From an uncultured Croceitalea sp. (GTDB lineage: Bacteria > Bacteroidota > Bacteroidia > Flavobacteriales > Flavobacteriaceae), in contig CANLXH010000001.1 of NCBI GenBank assembly GCA_947495075.1, positions 62,001-126,000 on the forward strand: a DNA stretch of 64,000 nucleotides, in the 5' to 3' direction. Shown here one piece after another: positions 45,038 through 54,895 of this stretch (position 1 is its first letter; every line of letters begins with the position of its first letter). The position numbers and the translations under genes were made by a program. The notes beneath the pieces were generated by a model. That model did not search any database. It was not told the origin of the DNA and saw only the letters and a list, made by a program, of their open reading frames with translations.

Positions 45038-45217
45038 ATGGCGAAGATTAAAGTAAAACAGTTGAAAAGTGCTATTAAGAGACCTCAGAATCAAAAGAGA
45101 ACTCTTAAAGCATTAGGACTAAGGAAAATTGGTCATGTTGTTGAGCATGATGCAACGCCTAATATCCTTGGTATGATAAAAAAAGTTGAACACTTGGTTT
45201 CTACCGAGGAATCTTAA
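45038..45217 (+). CDS. rpmD: 50S ribosomal protein L30
   Basis: A 59-residue protein starting MAKIKVKQLKSAIKRPQ and ending with an acidic tail (STEES). The pattern K.LGLRKIGHVVEHDATPNILGMI is the L30 signature. It lies six bases after rpsE and 12 before rplO, the expected place. Confidence 0.97.
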   Translation: MAKIKVKQLKSAIKRPQNQKRTLKALGLRKIGHVVEHDATPNILGMIKKVEHLVSTEES

Positions 45218-45229
45218 AGAAGTAAGAAA

Positions 45230-45682
45230 ATGGATTTAAGTAGTTTAAAACCAGCAGAAGGAGCTATAAATAGAGACGGAAAACGTCTTGGAAGAGGTCA
45301 AGGTTCAGGTAAAGGTGGAACTGCGGCAAGAGGCCATAAAGGAGCTAAGTCTAGATCTGGTTATTCTAAGAAAATTGGATTTGAAGGTGGTCAAATGCCA
45401 CTACAAAGACGTGTTCCAAAGTTTGGTTTCAAAAACATCAATCGTAAAGAATACCAAGGTGTAAACTTAGACAAGTTGCAGACCCTAGTTGATAATAAAG
45501 CTGTGAAAGGAGAAGTTACTTTTGAGGCTCTTGTAGAAAATAGATTGGTAAGACAAAACGAATTGGTGAAAATTTTAGGCGGCGGCGAATTAAAAGCTAA
45601 ACTTAAAGTTACAGCACATAAATTTAGTGCATCGGCTAAAGCTGCTATTGAAGCTGCTGGAGGTGAAGCAATAAGTTTATAA
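45230..45682 (+). CDS. rplO: 50S ribosomal protein L15
   Basis: Late-assembly protein. The Gly/Arg-rich RLGRGQGSGKGGTAARGHKGAKSRSG N-terminus, KIGFEGGQMPLQRRVPKFGF and the C-terminal KFSASAKAAIEAAGGEA domain are all present. 150 residues. It lies 12 bases before secY. Confidence 0.98.
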   Translation: MDLSSLKPAEGAINRDGKRLGRGQGSGKGGTAARGHKGAKSRSGYSKKIGFEGGQMPLQRRVPKFGFKNINRKEYQGVNLDKLQTLVDNKAVKGEVTFEALVENRLVRQNELVKILGGGELKAKLKVTAHKFSASAKAAIEAAGGEAISL

Positions 45683-45694
45683 CGATATTTTATT

Positions 45695-47035
45695 ATGAAG
45701 AAATTTATTGAGACCATATCCAATATTTGGAAAATTGAAGAGCTAAGGCAACGTATTATTATTACGCTTGGCTTATTATTGGTGTATCGTTTTGGTGCCC
45801 AAGTTGTTCTTCCAGGTATTGATACAGCTCAATTAGCAAATTTATCTGCAAATGCAGGTGATGGTATATTAGGTATTTTAAATGCTTTTACTGGTGGAGC
45901 TTTTGCCAATGCATCAGTTTTTGCGTTAGGTATTATGCCGTATATATCTGCGTCGATTGTTGTACAGTTGATGAGTATTGCCATTCCTTATCTGCAAAAA
46001 CTAGATAAAGAAGGGGAGAGCGGCAGAAAGACGAAAAACCAAATTACAAGATGGTTAACTATTGCAATTTGTATTGTTCAAGCGCCAGCTTACCTATACG
46101 GTTTAGGTGCTCTTGGTGTCCCAGACAGTGCCTTTATCCTTGGTAAAGGATTGGATTTTATAGTTCCTGCAGTAATTATTCTTGTCACTGGTTGTGTATT
46201 TGCAATGTGGCTTGGTGAAAAAATTACAGATAAAGGGATTGGGAATGGAATATCGCTATTAATTATGATAGGAATTATTGCTACTATGCCTCAGTCTTTT
46301 GCTCAAGAAGCAGTTTCTAGATGGAATGGTACTGGTGGTCCAATGCTAATAATTGTAGAAGTGGTTATATGGTTCCTAGTAATCTTAGCTAGTGTGTTAT
46401 TGGTTATGGCAATCCGCCAGATTCCGGTTCAATATGCAAGAAGAAGTGCTTCAGGAGGATATGAAAAAAATATTACAGGTTCAAGGCAATACATTCCTTT
46501 AAAGTTAAATGCTTCTGGGGTAATGCCTATCATATTTGCTCAGGCAATAATGTTTGCGCCAAGTTTAATAGGTAGAACTTTTAACGATACAGCTTTTGGG
46601 CAATGGATGGAAGTTCAGTTTGCTGATATTTTTGGATTGGCTTATAATATCTTATTTGCAATCCTTATTATAATATTCACATATTTCTACACAGCTATTA
46701 CTGTTCCAACAAACAAAATGGCTGATGATTTAAAGAGAAGCGGTGGTTTTATTCCAGGTATTCGTCCTGGTAAAGAAACTGGAGATTATTTAGATAAAAT
46801 AATGTCACTAATAACATTCCCAGGCTCGGTATTTTTAGCATTGTTAGCAGTATTGCCGGCAATAGTTGTTAAACTCATGGATGTGCAAGCGGGATGGGCA
46901 CTATTTTACGGAGGTACTTCATTGTTGATTATGGTAGGTGTTGCTATTGATACTGTACAGCAAGTGAATTCGTATTTATTAAATAGACATTATGACGGTT
47001 TGATGAAAACCGGTAAAAATAGAAAAGTAGCATAA
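45695..47035 (+). CDS. secY: Preprotein translocase subunit SecY
   Basis: Ten-helix channel of the Sec translocon. The motifs VFALGIMPYISASIVVQL, KITDKGIGNGISLLI and IRPGKETGDYLDKI are characteristic. 446 residues. In B. subtilis adk and map follow secY; here infA follows three bases later. Adenylate kinase is instead fused to HPRT at the left edge of this window. Confidence 0.98.
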   Translation: MKKFIETISNIWKIEELRQRIIITLGLLLVYRFGAQVVLPGIDTAQLANLSANAGDGILGILNAFTGGAFANASVFALGIMPYISASIVVQLMSIAIPYLQKLDKEGESGRKTKNQITRWLTIAICIVQAPAYLYGLGALGVPDSAFILGKGLDFIVPAVIILVTGCVFAMWLGEKITDKGIGNGISLLIMIGIIATMPQSFAQEAVSRWNGTGGPMLIIVEVVIWFLVILASVLLVMAIRQIPVQYARRSASGGYEKNITGSRQYIPLKLNASGVMPIIFAQAIMFAPSLIGRTFNDTAFGQWMEVQFADIFGLAYNILFAILIIIFTYFYTAITVPTNKMADDLKRSGGFIPGIRPGKETGDYLDKIMSLITFPGSVFLALLAVLPAIVVKLMDVQAGWALFYGGTSLLIMVGVAIDTVQQVNSYLLNRHYDGLMKTGKNRKVA

Positions 47036-47038
47036 TTT

Positions 47039-47254
47039 ATGGCAAAGCAGCCAGCAATAGAACAAGATGGATCAATTATCGAAGCATTATCAAATGCGAT
47101 GTTTCGTGTTGAATTAGAAAATGGTCACGTTGTGACAGCCCATATCTCAGGAAAGATGCGCATGCATTATATTAAGTTGCTTCCTGGTGATAAGGTTAAA
47201 TTGGAAATGAGTCCTTACGATTTGACTAAGGCGAGAATTACATATAGATACTAA
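47039..47254 (+). CDS. infA: Translation initiation factor IF-1
   Basis: 71-residue OB-fold factor that binds the 30S A site. [22 protein letters not shown] and [22 protein letters not shown] are standard. Three bases after secY and one before rpmJ. Confidence 0.98.
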   Translation: MAKQPAIEQDGSIIEALSNAMFRVELENGHVVTAHISGKMRMHYIKLLPGDKVKLEMSPYDLTKARITYRY

Positions 47255-47255
47255 G

Positions 47256-47372
47256 ATGAAGGTTAGAGCATCAGTAAAGAAAAGAAGTGCCGACTGCAAG
47301 ATTGTTCGCAGAAAGGGCAGATTATACGTAATCAACAAAAAGAATCCTAGATTTAAACAAAGACAAGGGTAG
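47256..47372 (+). CDS. rpmJ: 50S ribosomal protein L36 (zinc-ligand-poor type)
   Basis: 38 residues ([19 protein letters not shown]...KQRQG) of the smallest 50S protein. ATG at 47256 lies one base after infA. Only one Cys remains (Cys14) and the later CxxxxH pattern is replaced by Asn/Lys/Arg residues, so the zinc site of standard L36 is gone. This form is usual for Bacteroidota as far as I recall. Confidence 0.97.
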   Translation: MKVRASVKKRSADCKIVRRKGRLYVINKKNPRFKQRQG

Positions 47373-47374
47373 TT

Positions 47375-47749
47375 ATGGCGAGAATTGCAGGGGTAGACAT
47401 CCCAAAACAAAAGCGAGGTGTAATTGCACTTACCTATATCTTCGGAGTTGGTAGGAGCCGTGCCAAAGAAATTTTGGCAAAAGCTGGTGTTAGTGAAGAC
47501 ACAAAAGTTTCTGATTGGAACGATGATGAAATAGGTAAAATTCGTGACGCAGTAGGTTCTTACACTATCGAAGGTGAACTTCGTTCAGAAACACAGTTGA
47601 ATATTAAACGTCTAATGGATATTGGATGTTACAGAGGTATTCGTCATAGATCTGGTTTGCCATTAAGAGGTCAGCGTACCAAGAATAACTCTAGGACAAG
47701 AAAAGGAAAGCGTAAAACAGTTGCTAACAAGAAAAAAGCGACTAAATAA
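47375..47749 (+). CDS. rpsM: 30S ribosomal protein S13
   Basis: Head protein that contacts P-site tRNA and the B1 bridges. [21 protein letters not shown] start, [23 protein letters not shown] end. 124 residues. First gene of the alpha-type group, two bases after rpmJ. Confidence 0.98.
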   Translation: MARIAGVDIPKQKRGVIALTYIFGVGRSRAKEILAKAGVSEDTKVSDWNDDEIGKIRDAVGSYTIEGELRSETQLNIKRLMDIGCYRGIRHRSGLPLRGQRTKNNSRTRKGKRKTVANKKKATK

Positions 47750-47761
47750 TAGTTAGGTATT

Positions 47762-48154
47762 ATGGCAAAAGCAAATACTAAAACAACCAAGAAACGTAAA
47801 GTTATTGTTGATTCTAATGGAGAAGCTCACATTACAGCTTCTTTTAATAACATCATCATTTCTTTAACAAACAAAAAAGGAGATGTTATTTCATGGTCTT
47901 CTGCTGGTAAATTAGGATTTAGAGGTTCTAAAAAGAATACTCCTTATGCAGCTCAAGTTGCTGCTGAAGATTGTTCTAAAGTAGCTCATGAAGCTGGTTT
48001 ACGTAAAGTTAAAGTTTTCGTTAAAGGACCAGGTAATGGAAGAGAATCTGCAATTAGATCAATACACAATGCAGGAATTGAAGTAACCGAAATTATCGAT
48101 GTTACTCCAATGCCTCATAACGGTTGTAGGCCTCCTAAAAGAAGAAGAGTATAA
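47762..48154 (+). CDS. rpsK: 30S ribosomal protein S11
   Basis: Platform protein beside the mRNA exit. [27 protein letters not shown] and [18 protein letters not shown] are conserved. 130 residues. It is followed by a 104-base structured gap before rpsD. Confidence 0.98.
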   Translation: MAKANTKTTKKRKVIVDSNGEAHITASFNNIIISLTNKKGDVISWSSAGKLGFRGSKKNTPYAAQVAAEDCSKVAHEAGLRKVKVFVKGPGNGRESAIRSIHNAGIEVTEIIDVTPMPHNGCRPPKRRRV

Positions 48155-48162
48155 TTAATTTA

Positions 48163-48258
48163 ATATGGTCCGCCAATGGCGGATTTTCACCGAGGGTGTA
48201 CTAAAGATTATCGAAGGATAAGCCTTAATTCATAATCACACTTTCATAAAACAAGAAG
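48163..48258 (+). promoter_or_regulatory. Structured leader upstream of rpsD (candidate S4 autoregulatory RNA)
   Basis: The gap contains a strong hairpin TCCGCC (48169-48174)/GGCGGA (48178-48183), a second hairpin CACC (48188-48191)/GGTG (48195-48198), and a third possible stem AAGG..CCTT further down. The sequence is GC-richer than other gaps. S4 is a known autogenous regulator in Proteobacteria and Firmicutes, and class-specific ribosomal leaders have been predicted in Bacteroidota. Its position directly before rpsD fits such a role; the S4 assignment is inference. Confidence 0.5.
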
Positions 48259-48864
48259 ATGGCAAGATATACAGGACCAAAATCAAAAATCGCGCGTAAG
48301 TTTGGCGAAGCGATATTCGGAGATGATAAAGCCTTCGAAAAGAAAAATTACCCCCCAGGACAACACGGAAATAACCGTCGTCGTGGAAAAAAATCAGAAT
48401 ATGCAATCCAGTTAATGGAAAAGCAAAAAGCAAAGTACACTTATGGTATTTTAGAGAAACAGTTTAGAAACTTGTTTGCTACGGCCAAAAGAAAAGAAGG
48501 TGTTACTGGTGAGGTGCTTTTACAATTATGTGAATCTCGTTTAGACAACGTAGTTTACAGAATGGGTCTTTCTTCTTCAAGAAGAGGGGCAAGACAATTG
48601 GTGTCGCACAGACATATCACTGTAAATGGTAAGTTGGTGAACATTCCATCATATTCTCTAAAAGCTGGAGATGTTGTTGGTGTTCGTGAAAAATCAAAAT
48701 CTGTTCAAGCTATAAACGATTCATTAGCAAATAATAGTAGCGTTTATGAATGGATTACTTGGAATAGTGAGAAGAAAGAAGGTGCTTTTGTAAGCGTACC
48801 TGAAAGACTTCAAATTCCAGAAAACATCAAAGAGCAATTAATCGTCGAGTTATATTCTAAATAA
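48259..48864 (+). CDS. rpsD: 30S ribosomal protein S4
   Basis: Primary 16S rRNA binder. Start [41 protein letters not shown]-like region, S4 RNA-binding domain [31 protein letters not shown] (about 95-125), 201 residues. The zinc-type N-terminal Cys set is absent. It lies between S11 and rpoA, as in the E. coli alpha operon. Confidence 0.98.
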   Translation: MARYTGPKSKIARKFGEAIFGDDKAFEKKNYPPGQHGNNRRRGKKSEYAIQLMEKQKAKYTYGILEKQFRNLFATAKRKEGVTGEVLLQLCESRLDNVVYRMGLSSSRRGARQLVSHRHITVNGKLVNIPSYSLKAGDVVGVREKSKSVQAINDSLANNSSVYEWITWNSEKKEGAFVSVPERLQIPENIKEQLIVELYSK

Positions 48865-48882
48865 AAACAACACTAATCCAAT

Positions 48883-49875
48883 ATGGCACTACTTAATTTT
48901 CAGAAGCCCGATAAAGTTATCATGATAGACTCGACAGATTTCGAGGGGAAATTCGAATTTCGCCCTTTGGAACCTGGCTATGGATTAACTGTTGGGAACG
49001 CATTACGAAGAGTTTTACTTTCCTCTTTGGAAGGTTTCGCAATAACCTCTGTAAGAATTGACGGGGTTGAGCACGAATTTTCTGTTATCCCTGGCGTTGT
49101 TGAAGACGTTACGGAGATAATATTAAACTTAAAACAAGTTCGTTTTAAAAGGCAGATTGATGATGTTGAGAGTGAAACAGTTTCTGTTTCTCTTAGCGGA
49201 AAAGATAAATTAACAGCGGGTGATTTCCAGAAATTTATTTCAGGATATCAAGTATTAAATCCTGATTTGGTGATTTGTAACATGGATTCTAAAGTTTCTA
49301 TAAACTTAGAAGTTATCATCGAAAAAGGGCGTGGTTATGTTCCTGCAGAAGAGAATAAAAAATCCAATGCACCAATAGGAAGCATAGCTGTTGATTCAGT
49401 TTATACTCCTGTAAAGAATGTAAAATATAGCATTGAAAACTTTAGAGTAGAGCAAAAAACCGATTATGAAAAATTGGTTTTCGAAATTGTAACAGATGGT
49501 TCTATTCATCCAAAAGATGCTTTAACAGAAGCTGCTAAGGTTTTAATTCACCACTTCATGTTATTCTCAGACGAGCGTATTACTTTAGAAGCTGATGAAA
49601 TAGCACAGACAGAAACTTATGATGAGGAGTCATTACATATGCGCCAATTATTAAAAACTAAATTGGTAGATATGGATTTGTCTGTAAGAGCATTAAACTG
49701 TTTAAAAGCTGCAGAAGTTGATACTTTAGGAGATTTAGTTTCTTTTAATAAGAACGACTTGATGAAGTTCAGAAACTTTGGTAAAAAATCTTTAACAGAA
49801 TTAGAAGAACTTGTAATTAACAAAGGACTTCAATTTGGAATGGATTTAGCAAAGTATAAATTAGATAAAGACTAG
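48883..49875 (+). CDS. rpoA: RNA polymerase subunit alpha
   Basis: Alpha NTD (residues 1-230; [23 protein letters not shown]) drives assembly, and a C-terminal domain (about 250-330; [33 protein letters not shown]) binds UP elements and activators. 330 residues. 18 bases after rpsD; the 58-base gap to rplQ has a hairpin. Confidence 0.98.
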   Translation: MALLNFQKPDKVIMIDSTDFEGKFEFRPLEPGYGLTVGNALRRVLLSSLEGFAITSVRIDGVEHEFSVIPGVVEDVTEIILNLKQVRFKRQIDDVESETVSVSLSGKDKLTAGDFQKFISGYQVLNPDLVICNMDSKVSINLEVIIEKGRGYVPAEENKKSNAPIGSIAVDSVYTPVKNVKYSIENFRVEQKTDYEKLVFEIVTDGSIHPKDALTEAAKVLIHHFMLFSDERITLEADEIAQTETYDEESLHMRQLLKTKLVDMDLSVRALNCLKAAEVDTLGDLVSFNKNDLMKFRNFGKKSLTELEELVINKGLQFGMDLAKYKLDKD

Positions 49876-49885
49876 TAATCATATT

Positions 49886-49916
49886 TTGCTCCTCGTTAAG
49901 TCGAGTTTGGTAGCAA
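49886..49916 (+). promoter_or_regulatory. Two-part hairpin between rpoA and rplQ
   Basis: Nested stems TTGCT (49886-49890)/AGCAA (49912-49916) and CTCG (49892-49895)/CGAG (49902-49905) lie in the 58-base gap before rplQ. There is no T-run, so it is not a terminator. It may be an L17 leader or an mRNA processing site; no function is proven. Confidence 0.4.
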
Positions 49917-49933
49917 GATGATAAAATAAAAAC

Positions 49934-50425
49934 ATGAGACACGGAAAAAAATTCAATCACTTAGGCAGAAAATCTGCTCATAGAAAAGCAATGTTAGCAA
50001 ACATGGCTTGTTCTTTGATTGAGCATAAAAGAATTAATACAACTGTTGCAAAAGCTAAAGCTCTTAAGCAATTCGTTGAGCCTTTAATTACAAAATCTAA
50101 GGTTGAAAATAATCAAACTACTGAAAAAGGAACTCACAATCGTAGAGTTGTATTTAGTAACCTTAGAGATAAGGATGCTGTAACAGAATTGTTTGGCAAT
50201 GTTGCTGAGAAGATTGGAGATAGACCAGGAGGCTACACTAGAATTATTAAGTTAGGTAATAGACTTGGTGATAATGCTGATATGGCTATGATTGAGCTAG
50301 TTGATTATAATGAAATTTATAATGCTGGTAAGACTGCTAAAAAATCTACTAGAAGAGGTGGTGGAACTAAAAAAGCTGCTCCTGCTCCAGTTGAAACAAC
50401 AACAACTGATGATTCAGAAGAATAG
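49934..50425 (+). CDS. rplQ: 50S ribosomal protein L17
   Basis: Tunnel-exit protein. [34 protein letters not shown] is the family start. The C-terminal tail (about 133-163, [21 protein letters not shown]) is low-complexity and longer than in E. coli, as is usual here. 163 residues. Last gene of the supercluster; a strong terminator follows. Confidence 0.98.
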   Translation: MRHGKKFNHLGRKSAHRKAMLANMACSLIEHKRINTTVAKAKALKQFVEPLITKSKVENNQTTEKGTHNRRVVFSNLRDKDAVTELFGNVAEKIGDRPGGYTRIIKLGNRLGDNADMAMIELVDYNEIYNAGKTAKKSTRRGGGTKKAAPAPVETTTTDDSEE

Positions 50426-50453
50426 TATGTTAATTACTAGTTGAAAATAGATT

Positions 50454-50483
50454 AAAGGATACGTTAAAACGTATCCTTTTTTT
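50454..50483 (+). terminator. Terminator of the ribosomal protein cluster
   Basis: A 12-bp stem AAAGGATACGTT/AACGTATCCTTT with a two-base centre, followed by a T7 run. It closes the unit that starts at rpsL (or after the attenuator at rplC). Confidence 0.92.
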
Positions 50484-50524
50484 ATGTTTTTTTGTGAAAT
50501 TTTACTCGATAACCGAGATTCATT

Positions 50525-50545
50525 ATTTAGAGCAAGTCTCTAAAT
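50525..50545 (+). promoter_or_regulatory. Inverted repeat upstream of carA
   Basis: ATTTAGAG (50525-50532) and CTCTAAAT (50538-50545) form an 8-bp inverted repeat with a 5-base centre, about 60 bases before carA. It could be an operator or an mRNA hairpin. There is no T-run, so it is not a terminator. Confidence 0.35.
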
Positions 50546-50603
50546 TTAAAATTAGTTTATAACCTATATCGTAGGGTTTGCCCTGGGATAGTTTACTTAG
50601 CGT

Positions 50604-51716
50604 ATGAAGTATCAAACAAGGAAAAAAGCAGTTTTAGTATTAGAAGATGGAACTATATTCTACGGAAAAGCTGTAGGAGATAGAGAAGGGACCGCATTTG
50701 GTGAAGTTTGTTTTAATACAGGGATGACAGGATACCAAGAAATTTTCACTGATCCTTCGTATTATGGTCAGTTAATGGTTACTACCAATGCCCATATTGG
50801 AAATTATGGAACTCATGAGGACGAGATTGAATCTGATTCTATAAAGATAGCAGGTCTAATAGTAAAGAACTTTAGTTATAATTATTCTAGACCTAGCGCA
50901 AACCTAAGTTTATTAGAATTCCTTGAAAAGAATAATTTGTTAGCTATTTCTGATGTTGATACACGAGCATTGGTAAGTTATATTAGAGATAATGGTGCTA
51001 TGAACGCAGTTATTTCTACACGTATAGATGATATTGATACGTTAAAAGAGGAGCTGAAAAAAGTTCCTAGTATGAAAGGACTAGAACTAGCCTCCAAAGT
51101 TTCTACAAAGGAACCCTATATTTATGGAGATGAAGATGCAGCTTTTAAAATTTCGGCTTTGGATATTGGAATTAAAAAGAATATTCTAAGGAACCTAGCA
51201 AAAAGAGGAGCTTGTATAAAAGTATTTCCTTACAATACTACGAAAGAAGAAATGGCCGCTTGGGGTCCTGACGCTTACTTTATTTCAAATGGTCCTGGAG
51301 ATCCAGAACCATTAACAGATGCCATAAAGACAACCAAAGAATTATTAGAGCTAAATAAGCCTTTATTTGGAATCTGTCTTGGTCATCAAGTCTTAGCACT
51401 TGCAAACGGAGTTTCTACTTTTAAAATGCATAACGGACATAGAGGTATAAACCATCCAATTTTAAATCTACTGACTGGTAAGGGAGAGATAACATCACAA
51501 AATCATGGTTTTGCTATTGACAAGGCTGAAACAGAAGCTAATGATGATTTGGAAATTACGCATACTCATTTAAATGATAATACTGTTGCTGGAATACGAA
51601 TGAAGGGTAAGAATGTTTTTTCAGTTCAATATCATCCGGAAGCTAGTCCAGGACCACAAGATGCAAACTATTTGTTCGATCAATTCTTTGATGCTATAAA
51701 AGCTAGTGCCAACTAA
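50604..51716 (+). CDS. carA: Carbamoyl-phosphate synthase small subunit
   Basis: Glutaminase subunit that supplies ammonia to CarB for pyrimidine and arginine synthesis. The N-terminal domain (VLEDGTIFYGKAVGDREG.. TGMTGYQEIFTDPSY) and the class I glutaminase domain are complete: nucleophile Cys258 in FGICLGHQ and His/Glu in QYHPEASPGP near the end. 370 residues. carB is not adjacent; eno follows. carA next to rplQ is a usual arrangement in Flavobacteriaceae. Confidence 0.97.
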   Translation: MKYQTRKKAVLVLEDGTIFYGKAVGDREGTAFGEVCFNTGMTGYQEIFTDPSYYGQLMVTTNAHIGNYGTHEDEIESDSIKIAGLIVKNFSYNYSRPSANLSLLEFLEKNNLLAISDVDTRALVSYIRDNGAMNAVISTRIDDIDTLKEELKKVPSMKGLELASKVSTKEPYIYGDEDAAFKISALDIGIKKNILRNLAKRGACIKVFPYNTTKEEMAAWGPDAYFISNGPGDPEPLTDAIKTTKELLELNKPLFGICLGHQVLALANGVSTFKMHNGHRGINHPILNLLTGKGEITSQNHGFAIDKAETEANDDLEITHTHLNDNTVAGIRMKGKNVFSVQYHPEASPGPQDANYLFDQFFDAIKASAN

Positions 51717-51764
51717 AACGTTGTAGTTTTATTTTAAGGTTAATATGAGGCAGTTATCTACTTT

Positions 51765-51792
51765 TTGGCACTGTTAAAAGGGTGTGCTTTTG
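51765..51792 (+). promoter_or_regulatory. Candidate promoter of eno
   Basis: TTG (51765-51767), 17 bases, then TGCTTTTG (51785-51792), one mismatch from TAnnTTTG. This gives a leader of about 35 bases. TATATTCG at 51793-51800 is an alternative -7 box. Confidence 0.35.
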
Positions 51793-51809
51793 TATATTCG
51801 TTTTATTAA

Positions 51810-53126
<1,317 letters not shown>

Positions 53127-53155
53127 TAACACTTACAATTATAAAATAAAGTTAT

Positions 53156-53187
53156 AAGCCTTTCATATTTTAGAAAGGCTTTTTTTT
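53156..53187 (+). terminator. Terminator of eno
   Basis: AAGCCTTTC (53156-53164) pairs with GAAAGGCTT (53173-53181) around an 8-base loop, followed by a T8 run. Confidence 0.9.
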
Positions 53188-53241
53188 GAGCTATAGATAA
53201 TGTATATTAAGCTTTCGAGGATAAACTAATTATTAGAGAAT

Positions 53242-54777
53242 ATGAATAACTTTCTTTTTGCAGCAGCCGAGAACGATGGAATCGCTAATTGTAAGGCTGG
53301 TGGAATGGGAGATGTAGTAAGAGATGTTCCAAGACAAATTTCAGAAAAGGGGGATAAAGCTCATGTAGTAGTTCCATCCTATGGAAGATTACATCAACAA
53401 GGGGTTTTAAAAACCAAATTAAATTTTACGCTTAGAGGTGTTACATATACCGCCGAGCTTTATGAGGTTAAACCTAAAAAAGAGTACCCTAATTTATATC
53501 ACTATGTAATTCATCATCCGGAAATAGAAGCAGGTGGAATAGCACACATTTATCATGATGACCCAGAAGAACCATTTTACACAGATGCTATAAAATATTT
53601 TATTTTTTGTACGGCAATTGCCGAAGCAATTAAAAAAGGAGCTTTTGGAAAGTTAGATATTGTTCATCTTCATGATTGGCACTCAAGTCTTATCCTTTTT
53701 TTAAGAGAATACCATAGAGCGTATGAGAACCTTAAAAAAATAAGATTTGTTTACAGCATTCACAACCTAGCAATTCAAGGTATCAGACCTTTTAATGATA
53801 ATTATTCTTCATTAAAAAACTGGTTCCCTGAAGTCCCTTATGATGAAAAAGGCCTGCAAGACTACAGATACGAAGACTGTATTAACCTTATGGCAGTTGG
53901 TATTCGTTTAGCTGATGCTGTTCATACGGTCTCACCATCTTATAAAAAAGATATTATGAAACCTAGTTCACCTCCCGAATTCATTGGTGGTGAAGGGTTG
54001 GAAAAAGATTTGCAACTAGCCGATAAAGAAAAGAGACTTTTTGGAATTTTAAACGGTTGTAATTATAAAAATATAAATATTGAGGAAAAAGGACTTATTT
54101 ATAGAAATACGATTAAAGCTCTTTTTAGTTGGTTACAAGAAGAGTCAAAAAAATATAAAGCAGATTTTTTAGCGCACACTGGGGAAAAAATAATGCAACA
54201 TGTAGATAATCCACCAGAGTTTATTGTGTCCAGTGTTGCTAGATTAACAGAGCAAAAATTTTATTTTTTTAAACGTTCTCCTGAAGCTTTTGTGGCAATT
54301 TTAAAGAAGTTAGAAAAAGTAAACGGAATCTTTATTTTATTGGGAACCGGCGCGCCAGAATACGAAGAATTATTTAGAGATATAAGTTACAAGCATAAAA
54401 ATTTTATTTTCACGAACGGCCAATCCGAGAATCTTATTGACTCTATGTATTTAGAATCTAATCTCTATTTTATGCCAAGTCTTTTTGAGCCGTGTGGGAT
54501 AAGTCAAATGCTTTCTATGCGAAATGGAAATCCTTGTTTAGTTCATCATACTGGGGGACTTATAGATACTGTTGAACATATGAAAACTGGTTTTGGTTTT
54601 GATGGGGATACGTATGACAAGAAAATCAAAAATATGCTTTCTACTTTCGACTTGGCTTTAGACACGTTTACCAATTATAAGCCAACTTGGAAAAAGATTC
54701 AAGCTAATGCAAAGAAAGCACGTTTTACTTGGGAAAAATCAGTTGATGAATACTATAAGGTTCTTTACAATATGTAA
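53242..54777 (+). CDS. glgA: Glycogen/starch synthase (GT5 family), variant type
   Basis: ADP- or UDP-glucose-dependent glucan synthase fold. The substrate loop near the N-terminus reads NCKAGGMGDVVRD, a variant of the usual KTGGLGDV. HDWHS (about 146-150), SIHNLAIQG, the GT-B C-terminal SLFEPCGISQM and HTGGLIDTV motifs are present. 511 residues. It stands alone between eno and gltA; glgC, branching enzyme and phosphorylase are not adjacent. The ENDGI.NCKAGG start resembles a group of GT5 proteins seen in other phyla more than the standard form, so transfer is possible. Function as an alpha-glucan synthase is likely but the acceptor is unproven. Confidence 0.85.
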   Translation: MNNFLFAAAENDGIANCKAGGMGDVVRDVPRQISEKGDKAHVVVPSYGRLHQQGVLKTKLNFTLRGVTYTAELYEVKPKKEYPNLYHYVIHHPEIEAGGIAHIYHDDPEEPFYTDAIKYFIFCTAIAEAIKKGAFGKLDIVHLHDWHSSLILFLREYHRAYENLKKIRFVYSIHNLAIQGIRPFNDNYSSLKNWFPEVPYDEKGLQDYRYEDCINLMAVGIRLADAVHTVSPSYKKDIMKPSSPPEFIGGEGLEKDLQLADKEKRLFGILNGCNYKNINIEEKGLIYRNTIKALFSWLQEESKKYKADFLAHTGEKIMQHVDNPPEFIVSSVARLTEQKFYFFKRSPEAFVAILKKLEKVNGIFILLGTGAPEYEELFRDISYKHKNFIFTNGQSENLIDSMYLESNLYFMPSLFEPCGISQMLSMRNGNPCLVHHTGGLIDTVEHMKTGFGFDGDTYDKKIKNMLSTFDLALDTFTNYKPTWKKIQANAKKARFTWEKSVDEYYKVLYNM

Positions 54778-54895
54778 GTTTATTTTTTAAAATCGACTAC
54801 TGTTAAGAATTCTCCAAAATTGATTGGCAATATTGTTAAAACCTTTACTTTTTCGTAATTTTAACATCTTATCATTAATACAATAAATCTTATAA

